Shown here one piece after another: positions 56,086 to 64,000 of a stretch of DNA of 64,000 bases (its first letter is position 1; each line of letters begins with the position of its first letter). The notes under the pieces are model-generated. The model had not been told where the DNA came from. It did no database searches and was given only the letters and a program-made list of their open reading frames with translations. Made by a program: the position numbers and the translations under genes. Location: assembly GCA_015680685.1 (NCBI GenBank), contig MNCI01017638.1:280777-344776 (forward strand), written 5' to 3'. Origin of the DNA: Gnetum montanum. Taxonomy: Eukaryota; Streptophyta; Gnetopsida; Gnetales; Gnetaceae.

Positions 56086-58965
56086 TGAGGAACAAGTTCA
56101 TTTGATTACAAATAGTGGATAGGTATGGGATTATTGAATGACCATGGACTATTTCATGCCGTAGTGTGGGATTAAACAAAATTTGGACATAGACACAAAA
56201 TACAAACTTGTGGGAACTCATGTGGTTCTTGATGGTGGTGGCTTCCCCATGGGTGCCTTTCCTTTGTCCTGTGCTCTAGGATTTTGAAATTGATACCTTT
56301 GAAGAAGCACATGAAGTTTCTCCTCTTTTTTTAAGAATCATGAGCCATCCATGCTGATTTTCCAATGTTTGATGGAGTTGGCACTTCCCACGAACATGGT
56401 AGCTATGGAAACACTTGATTGGCCTTAACATACCATGTCGCAAATAGCTATTGTTCCTCTTCATAGGCTTTGACCCTAACCTCTCCACCTTTTTCTTGGC
56501 CAGATTATGCAGTGACAGAGTTTCCTAATGGATGTTGAATGATTGTGCCTCCTTCTTTGCATGTTTTGCATGAGGTCTTTGGCCTCTACCTCCTCTTGGG
56601 TGTTTAGCTACACCTTGAGAAGATCCTCCTTGCTGTCCTCTTTTAGGGGTTATCGGTAATCACACAAGGACCGATTGTTAGTAAGGTTGTTTAAAGAAAT
56701 TTGGTTATCTTATACCTTACTCATTACCTTTAATAAATGTTTAATTTTTTTCTTAGTGTGATTCTAGAGTTAGAAATTTTTTAAGGAAGTTGCCCTAAAA
56801 TTTTAATGTTAGAATTGATTTGTTTAGGTGACACATAAAAGGACATGTAATGGTTCTGAGGAATGTTTGATAAAATGATGACAAAGGAAAGAATAGATTT
56901 GGCAAGGGAGTACTCAGAGGGTATAAAATGATGTGGTGGTGTGCAACAAGTACAAATTACAAAAGTCACAAAAGTGAATCCTCCCCAAAGCAGGTTCCAA
57001 CCTATAATGCCCTTATGTAACCACACCTTAAAATGTCTGTAGGCACTAGAAGGGTTACATGTAATTTGCACTAGTGCAAAAAAAACATACATGGTAAATA
57101 CCACCATAATGAGGTATGAATTCTATGCCACACAAGATACAAGTTAGAAGTACTTAGACTATGAGATGAGACAAATTACAGAAGGGATTGCAAAGATTGA
57201 GACATGAGGTAACTTATCCTAGGCACAATGAATCCTAAGTGTTGTGTATGATTAAAGTACCATTAGCATTTCACTTCAAGATCAAAATCATGCCCATACC
57301 TCTAATCAGTGACATCACATTATTTTATCCCAATGATAGACAACAATAAGAGCATCTTGACAGTAAGGCATATGATCACTTGGCATTTTGTGCAAGGGAG
57401 GAGTGATTCAAATTTTTTTGTGGCACATTTTTCTTGATCTTTTCTTTTCTGCTTCATTTCTTTTTTCCCTTGTTTTTCTTTTTCTCCCTTTTTTTCCTTA
57501 TCTTTTTCTTCTTTTGGCTACTTTTTGCACTTTGTTTTTCACAAAAGTGATTCAGAGAAGCTACCAACCTCTAGGCATGAGTGCATTTCTTTCTAGTGGA
57601 ACCCCCTAAAATAGCATTAACTTACTTTATTGAGTTCCTTTATCACAAATCTTACTCCCATTTTTCGTTAGATCTACAAGGATCTTAGTACAACCAAGCT
57701 GCATGATAGCACCCCTTTGATGTCACAGCCTTTCCATTCCCTCTTAGTTCATCACTCTTTTCTTTGGGCATAATGAATACAAAGTTACTTTAAGTTTTAA
57801 TGAAAACAAGAATATCATTGTACCCAGAGTAGAACCTCTTATTAATAGAATGGGTGGGTGGATGTTGTGGGCTTACTATTCAAATAGTTAGTCCCTTGTG
57901 ATTGGATAGCATAGAACAACACCTCAACTGATAGGTCACATGAGTATTTTATTCACAGATGAGATCACCCTCAAAAAGATAAAATAATAAATTGAAAGAT
58001 GAAAAATTAGGAAATAAAAAATTGTAAAACCAAAGAAAAAGAAAAACATTTACTAATTTTGCTTGTTAGAATGGGGGGTGTCCTCCATGACTAAACCTTT
58101 GGTTATGACGAGAATTAATAAATGGAGAGTTTGGATCCATGCATATTGGAACTATTGGGATATGGTCATATCTAAACCATTGGGTGTCTTTTGGTGTGGT
58201 GGCAAGAATGTACCCAAATTGGGGTTCACACACTTGATTATAGTAGGCATAATAGGGCAGATTATAAGATGTGGTCATGTGATAAGTGGCTGACCCACTA
58301 TGGCACCCGTGACCATAAGATGATATGCAAGGATTGATATGTCTCCTCACATTGTATAAGCATTAGGCTCTTAGTGGCCAGCAGGGGTTCATCATCACTA
58401 AGTAGGTTATGAGTTTTTGAGTTGGGACGATGTTGTCTTTGTTCATTTTGGCGTTCCTGACTTTGCTCGTGGTTTGATTTTTATTTCTACGTTGACCCCT
58501 TAAGAGATGGTCATCCATGTCATGGCCTGACGTTGAAGGAGCAGAGGAAGAGAAAGAATTGGAAGACTCATCATGACTTTTGTAAGTCTTCAAATCATCC
58601 CCAGATAAACTTTTGTTAGCCATTGAGAAGGTCCTAGGCCTTACGGCCCCCCTCATTCTATGGGATGTCCCATCCTCACCAAAGGTGTCTGAGTTGGATG
58701 AAAAGAGTCCTTGAGTATTGTTGGGGTGTCCATGAACATATGAGACTCCTATGTAAGATTGAGTACTCCATACTTCTTTTCATCATACATTCTGTTGGTT
58801 TTCCAATGGATTGCCTCACTAAATGTTGCAATACCATTTTCTTGTAAGAAATACATTGGTGTGAATTGTGTGTGACTTAATTGAAGTAAATTTATTTTCT
58901 AAAAGATTTATCATTAATACTTTGTTATAGCAATCTTGTATGATATAAATAATCTAGATAACTAG
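56086..58965 (-). pseudogene. Interior of LTR element 2, gag-like remnants
   Basis: Open pieces on the minus strand. 58656-58363 starts MRGAVRPRTFSMANKSLSGD and is Ser/Asp-rich with RGQRRNKNQ. 58350-58066 is His/Tyr/Pro-rich. 56488-56276 is basic. Position just after the primer site suggests a gag derivative, but no zinc knuckle, protease, RT or integrase is visible. I do not recognise the proteins. Confidence 0.35.
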
Positions 58966-58988
58966 CACTGTCCTCAGCAATGCTGCCA
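58966..58988 (-). promoter_or_regulatory. Primer-binding site, tRNA-Asp type
   Basis: The complement reads TGGCAGCATTGCTGAGGAC immediately inside the 5' LTR. It matches TGGCGCCGTTGCCGGGGA, the site complementary to plant tRNA-Asp used by Athila/Tat gypsy elements, at most positions. Most mismatches are C-to-T or G-to-A. Confidence 0.65.
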
Positions 58989-58989
58989 A

Positions 58990-59834
58990 TGATGAGTAGC
59001 GAGGTGCCCCTACGCTCAACCATAAAAATATGAGCATGTACACGCGATCCAGTTGAACTTCATAGAGGGACTAGTTGTGGAACCTAGATAGTTACACGTT
59101 GATCGCAATTCATTGTCTTCCCACCTAGACTAGTATTTGCTTTGTCACATATGGTTTAGTCTAGAGTGAGATGTATGATGTGATTTCTAACACTAGACTA
59201 CTCCTAGAGATGATGAGAAATAATCTTGATTAAACTAATAAGCAATATGAAGTAAAATATAAACTAGCCTAAGTGCGATGAGCATCCATCCTTAATCATT
59301 CGCACACATCTTGGACCTTTTGTACTACCTCTGGGGTTACCAAATGCATATTACTTAAGCACTACTAGATACACTACTGGGTTACCAAGTAGTTACACTT
59401 AAATGTTTGTGATTAAGATGTACTCATTTCGCATTAACAATAGGAATAGTAAATAACGATAAGGAAATATTAACTAAGAAAATAATAAATAATATTTAAC
59501 AATTAAAAATTAAGTGAATGCTACAATGATAGAGTAATCTCAATCTTTATTGTTGATTGTGTGCATGTCCAAGTACATCATACTCGAACAAAGGTTCCAT
59601 ACAACTACAAGCATCACACCATGAGCATGCACAGGGGAAAGAACTGAAAACTGACAAAAAGACTTGATCCTAAAACTTACTAATTGACTCCTCCTCCCCA
59701 TGCACTTGAGTGCTATATTTATAGGCCAACATAGGAATCATGATATTGTATCGATGCTGAGATATCGAGTACATGATATCATGTACTCAATATCACGTAC
59801 CCAATATCGAGGCTTGGCAAATCATGATTTATCA
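58990..59834 (-). repeat. LTR element 2, 5' LTR
   Basis: Plus-strand bounds TGATGAGTAGCGAGG ... CATGATTTATCA. Colinear with 55184-56041 with numerous substitutions, indicating an old insertion. Confidence 0.85.
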
Positions 59835-59949
59835 GGAACAAAAATATCAAAAACTGTAAAATGGAAAACAAGAATCAAACTACATACCTAAAATGATAGC
59901 ACGTGAAGAAAGAAACCTTTGCATGGCTAACATCTCTAAAACTGACTCC

Positions 59950-61016
59950 AATCCTAAGTAAAGTCGTAAATTAATGATGGTGATGATCAAGAACTTGGAA
60001 GGGAGGGATGAATAAGTTCTCAATTAAAATTGTACTTACCATACAAAAACACAAAATTTAACATGGTTCCCCCATTGGGTAATCCACACTTGAAGGGTAT
60101 AGTTTGTGAATACCTCTAGATTTTGTTTCTAAATCAAATGTGGTTTGAAAGGCACCACACCTGAGCTCCACACCCTGTAGTTTTAATGATCCCATAACCT
60201 TTACAAAATTGAGCTCCACTTTGGAGTGTTTTGATGCTACAAAACCACTTAACCCCATAAGGTTCCAACAAGCTCAACATGGATGCCCTCTCAAAAGAAG
60301 CACATCAACCTCTTAGGGCAATCAAAAAAAAGAAAAAGATACAAGGAAAGAATGTAACTACAATTACAAGTCCTTTTTGTTCAAGTTCAATTTAACATAT
60401 AACCAAGAAAATGATGTTATAATGAAGAACAAGAATACAAAAGCATCGATATGATAATAATTACTTTAATGTAAATAGTGCTTGCAAAATTCTCAAAAAT
60501 TTGGTATCTTCTTATAGTCTTAGAGTTTTTGAAAACTCCTTGGAATTTGTGCAACAACTACCCAATGACTAATGTAGACCTCACCTTCGAAGTTGGGATG
60601 TCTACCTAAGAATGACCTCTAATCAGGAGAGATGCCTTGCTAAATAATGGGACATCTCCTATGCAACATCTTTGGGCAGAGGTATTCTTTTGAATAGAGA
60701 TGTCTACTAGTTTTAGAAGAAGTCTCCTCAATTCTTTGTCTCTAGTTTTTTAGGATTCCTCTTGTCAATTTTTCTTTTTCTCAGTTCCTAGAGCATCTTC
60801 ATTTGGTTTGTAGTGTTTAGTTTTAGTCCATGCTCACTCATGCCTTCATCTTAGCTCATAAAGTTTTGACTTTTTCATCTCATTTTAAATCTCATTTTCT
60901 TTGAGTTCTTAGTTCTCATTCAGAGTTCTTGTTTATATTCTATAAACACATCATCCACAACAAACACTCTATCTTCTCCATTTTCATTAAGGTTTTGACA
61001 TACCAAAAGGTCAACA
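59950..61016 (-). repeat. Copia-like element 3' LTR (left end not determined)
   Basis: Minus-strand start TGTTGACCTTTTGGTATGTC at 61016, preceded by a purine tract AAAAAGGGGAAGAT (61017-61030). Contains the LTR-like AACATGGTTCCCCCATTGGG block (60059-60080) and a cluster of AGATGTCT/AGACATCT words (60590-60740). Confidence 0.55.
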
Positions 61017-61030
61017 ATCTTCCCCTTTTT
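61017..61030 (-). promoter_or_regulatory. Copia polypurine tract
   Basis: AAAAAGGGGAAGAT directly abutting TGTTGA, the usual arrangement in plant copia elements. A second AAAAAGGGGAAGAA lies at about 61285-61298 next to an inverted GAACATCACC/GGTGATGTTC pair. Confidence 0.65.
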
Positions 61031-61339
61031 GGTGATGTTCAAAACTTAAGAAAATGGAAGAGTAACTATAAATATTAAATAATAGTAAATAATGAAAATC
61101 CTTAAGATGTATAAACTCCAATGGTAGCGAAAGGGAATGGTAGAGGTAAAACATAATAACTCAAGCCAATAAAGAAAATGAGACTAGAGATTTTTACAAC
61201 TATAAACAGTCCAACCTATCTATATATCATAAAGTTTACAATCATTATACATATAGTCACTCCATATAAAATATACATATGGTCCAAAAATTCTTCCCCT
61301 TTTTGAACATCACCCAAAAGGAGGGACCACCCAAGAAAT

Positions 61340-62926
61340 CTATTCACTAATCTCTATGGCATCATCTGAGTCCTCATTTGAAGTATTTGTAGCACAAGAA
61401 GGTCTATAGGTCTTCTCCTCATCATCATCACTACTAGTACTAGAGCTAGAGACATGTTGCTCATCATCATCATTTGAAGGTAGCTAGACTGGAGCCCTCC
61501 ATGGACAAAGCCTCACTTGAAATCAACATGAAGTTGATAAATCCCATTGGGATAGAGCTTGCTGAGAGGATGAGGAAGCATCCTTCCTTTGATAGGTGAT
61601 AGGATCAGCTAGTCTTCATTGGGAAAAGGTCCTAAAGATGCTCTCCATGGCCCATTGCTCAAATGTCCTTAGAGCATCATCTTGATGATGTGAGATGGGT
61701 CCAAGCTACATGAGATTAGGAAGTTTCCCCTAGACACATACTGGAGGTTCATCATCCTCCTCTAAATTAGAGGCATTTCTCAAGTCATAGGCCTAGGAAG
61801 GCCCAGCTACTACTGAATGTCTTGATGGGGCTAGATAGTCCTCCTTACTATCTAAAATAAGAAGAGTGGTGGTCTCCTCAAACTATTGCCCATTTGGAGG
61901 AAAAGGTATCCCAACTACATCCATTCTGTTACAAAGGTAAGAGAGGTTCCTACCAGTCTATCCAACAACATGAGCAAAGGTCCTTAGCAACTTCTTTAGC
62001 GATGATGTCACCTATTCACTAGAAAATTTAGACCTTTTCAACTAAGGAGTGGCCTGAGATGTAGATCCCTTCTTTCTAGATTTTTGAGATCTAGTGCTGG
62101 GTTCTACTTCACCAACATGAGTGAAGCTTCTCTTTTTTAAATACTCACTAGATCTGGTACTTGATATGCCTTTTCTTAAAGATAAAAGGAAATAATATAG
62201 TAGATTGATTAGATGAGGATGCCCGCAGATTCTCTCCTTGGTGTATAGGTCCAACATGTCCTGGTAAAGTGTAACCCAAATCCAAGGGTTGCCCTATAAT
62301 AAGGAAATATAGAACAAATGCTTGTGCTGGCAACAAAGAATTATAGCTTTCTCAGTTTACAATGATATTATATTTAAAAAATGAGAGAGAGAATGAAAGC
62401 ATCTAGAGCCATTTGACTCCTATAAACTCTTCCACTACATGGAGATACTGACTCCCTAAATAAAGCATCATAAAATTCCTCTTATAAGATAAGAATCACA
62501 CCATTCATGAAAATATCATTCATGGAATGAATGGTACTCTAAACACATCAACATTAGAAATTCAAAGAATAGCATTAACAACTTGAGTAGAGATATCAAT
62601 TAGCAAACCCCCAACCATGGTAGCAAAAGCTCCAATAGAAGCATTTGTAATAACAATGTTGCTATAAAATTCTTTGATGAGAATTTTAGACACACAAACG
62701 TTCATTGAAATGAAAGAAATCTAATTCAAAACTTGGAAAAATCCTATTAGCTCCTTTTGCCAATGCTCTTAAAACATAGAGAATGTTTAGATATGATAGA
62801 AATGGGTTGAGTTACCTCAAACCAATGTTGGGCATCAAGAGAACTAAACTGAGGAGTGTCATTGTTTGCAACACTGGAGGAACCTCCTCTTCACTTCTTG
62901 CTCTTCCTTAGTGGTGACCTTGACAT
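61340..62926 (-). pseudogene. Extra ORF of copia-like element, transposon-protein-like
   Basis: From a Met at 62926: SRSPLRKSKK, then NNDTPQFSSLDAQHWFEVTQ. Later IGQ/GNPWIWVTLYQDMLDLY, GHPHLINLLYYFLLSLRKGI and AYDLRNASNLEEDDEPPV, ending with an acidic Ser/Asp tail (SSSSTSSDDDEEKTY, NEDSDDAIEISE). The DAQxxFE start and the HLINLLYYFL block recall the plant transposon-protein family, as in the ORF at 51640-54015. It lies between gag and the 3' LTR where pol would be expected. Many stops. Confidence 0.35.
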
Positions 62927-63480
62927 CGTGACCTTCTTGTGGACCATGGATTTGAAAGAAAAAGCATAAATTTCTATTGCTAATAAAGCCCTTGTCATCT
63001 CCCCCTAGTTGTCTATGCTAGAACATGGAAGAATGAATAAAAAATGAGGGTTTGGATTTACATAATTGCATTTAACAAGGGTGTTTTTATGAAAATATAA
63101 ACATCTCCTTTGAGAGATAACTATGTCACACCTAAAAACAATAGATAGATGTCTCATTAAGGAAATAGACATATCTTTCATGTCAAGAAAAAACACAAGT
63201 AGACATCTCCTTTTAGAAGTAGATGTCTCTTCAACCATGAAGAAATTTCATGGGAGACATCTTTAAGAAGATATCTTATGAAGGTTGACATTTTCTATTC
63301 ATCAAGAAAAGAGTTAGGGATGGCTGCCATGGATTATAGTTGTAAGAGCTATCCTAAACTTTAAAACTTACCTCTACTTACTTTTCTTGTTGAGGAATAT
63401 GAATGTGCCTAAGGAGCTTAAGAGTGGGATCCACATTTTAAGGTACCTTCTCTTATGCACACTTCTCCTATTTCCAATGA
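62927..63480. other. Non-coding interior with AGACATCT word cluster
   Basis: At 63085-63280 the words AAACATCTCC, AGATGTCTC, AGACATCTCC, AGATGTCTC and AGACATCTTT recur within 200 bases, as in the LTR at 60590-60740. No gene seen. Confidence 0.45.
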
Positions 63481-63599
63481 CTAGCTCCACTTTACAAATT
63501 GGTTAAATAGGCTTTTCTTGAAATCATCTATTTTTCTTTTGACCCTCCATATCTTTCTAACACTTTTGGCCATTTGAGTTACCCCCATTCTCTTGTTGT

Positions 63600-64000
63600 C
63601 TTGCATATATACCTTTATAGACACATTTGGGTAGGACCAAGAAGTTTTTTATTATGTCTAGGTGTTTATATGATAATGCTTCAAATCACAAGCCCATTGT
63701 TTATGTCCAAATCCATTACAGTAATAACATCTAATCTTTTTAAAGTTATTAAACCTTGAAGTTATTATTTGGCTAAATGTAGTGTCATTTTTTACCTTTA
63801 TCTTTGAAGAGATTTCTTGTTCAGATATAATTTGTGGATATGCTTATTCTTGTTGACTGTAGCCTAGTCTACTTTTATCATTTAGACTTCTTCCTTGCCC
63901 AAGAACTATTCAAAGTGATTCTTTTTCTTTAAAAAGCCTTTCATTCACAAGTTTAACATCTTCAAGTTCTTCCTTTATCTACTCATAGGTGATGAGTGGC
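63600..64000 (-). pseudogene. Ty1/copia gag C-terminus with CCHC zinc knuckle
   Basis: Minus strand: KEELEDVKLVNERLFKEKES (about 63975-63915), LGQGRSLNDKSRLGYSQQ (about 63895-63840), then FNNFKKIRCYYCNGFGHKQW followed by AC, a perfect C-x2-C-x4-H-x4-C knuckle at about 63736-63689. The coil, then the K-x-x-LGY box, then the knuckle is the usual C-terminal half of plant copia gag. It coats element RNA. One stop between coil and LGY box; the amino half is outside the window. Confidence 0.75.

Larger units (their letters stand above)
55184..59834 (-). mobile_element. LTR element 2, structurally complete, non-autonomous
   Basis: LTRs of 858 bp (55184-56041) and 845 bp (58990-59834) flank a 2948-bp interior. 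Inverted ends TGATGA...TCATCA/TTATCA, a perfect 5-bp target duplication GGAAC (55179-55183 and 59835-59839), a tRNA-Asp-type primer site at the right LTR and a purine tract at the left LTR place the element on the minus strand. No RT or integrase. It is related to element 1 by LTR sequence and by the CTTGAGGACAA block before the 3' LTR. Confidence 0.85.

Noticed and set aside
1-64000. CRISPR arrays, bacterial operons, phage or toxin genes
   Set aside because: No regularly spaced repeats or prokaryotic gene layout; all tandem repeats are short local duplications and the coding content is plant retroelement.

Overview
The window looks like nuclear DNA of a seed plant with a very large, repeat-bloated genome, probably a gymnosperm. 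That is an inference: almost everything is old plant-type retrotransposon (L1- and RTE-clade LINEs, Ty1/copia, Ty3/gypsy) carrying many stop codons, and the only non-mobile coding signal is a set of tiny exons separated by 2-12 kb introns full of these elements. There is no bacterial-style gene organisation, RNA gene or CRISPR array that I can see.

Layout. 1-20.4 kb: copies of an LTR-like ~1.2 kb repeat (here called R1), repeatedly broken by 3'-end pieces of one LINE family, plus an RTE-clade LINE relic (8.35-9.04 kb), a LINE with an internal RT deletion (9.06-13.09 kb) and a truncated Ty1/copia element (13.80-16.74 kb) inside a LINE RT fragment. 21.3-44.4 kb: four small exons of one host gene on the + strand (21316-21386, 23616-23664, 32555-32614, 44343-44405). 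They have canonical splice sites, their phases agree, and together they keep one open frame of 81 codons. The introns between them contain LINEs h, i, j, k, l and m. 45.3-64 kb: a Ty3/gypsy element (about 45.83-55.14 kb) with a tandemly duplicated integrase; a second LTR element in opposite orientation with complete LTRs and a perfect 5-bp target duplication (55184-59834); and the 3' half of a copia-like element on the minus strand (about 60-64 kb).

Main result. The dominant LINE family carries, downstream of its endonuclease-RT-zinc-finger region, an extra coding module: a globular domain, then a Glu/Gln-rich coiled coil, then a terminal segment that reads as a complete DnaJ J-domain. That segment has helix I of the type CPYxxxxIN, an invariant Trp, helix II ending in HPD, and helix III of the type FKxFQEAAAFVDSE. 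Seven clear copies and one weak copy are present. One keeps HPDK intact, and most departures in the others are C-to-T or G-to-A transitions from HPD. I know of no described plant LINE with a J-domain. The globular domain resembles the extra ORFs of the LTR elements in the same window, which suggests a coding module shared by unrelated retroelement classes.

Assembly caveats: a 190-N gap (23820-24009) flanked by T- and G-runs, and a single N at 49335 joining two near-identical 176-bp blocks. Most element boundaries are estimated by eye and may be off by tens of bases.
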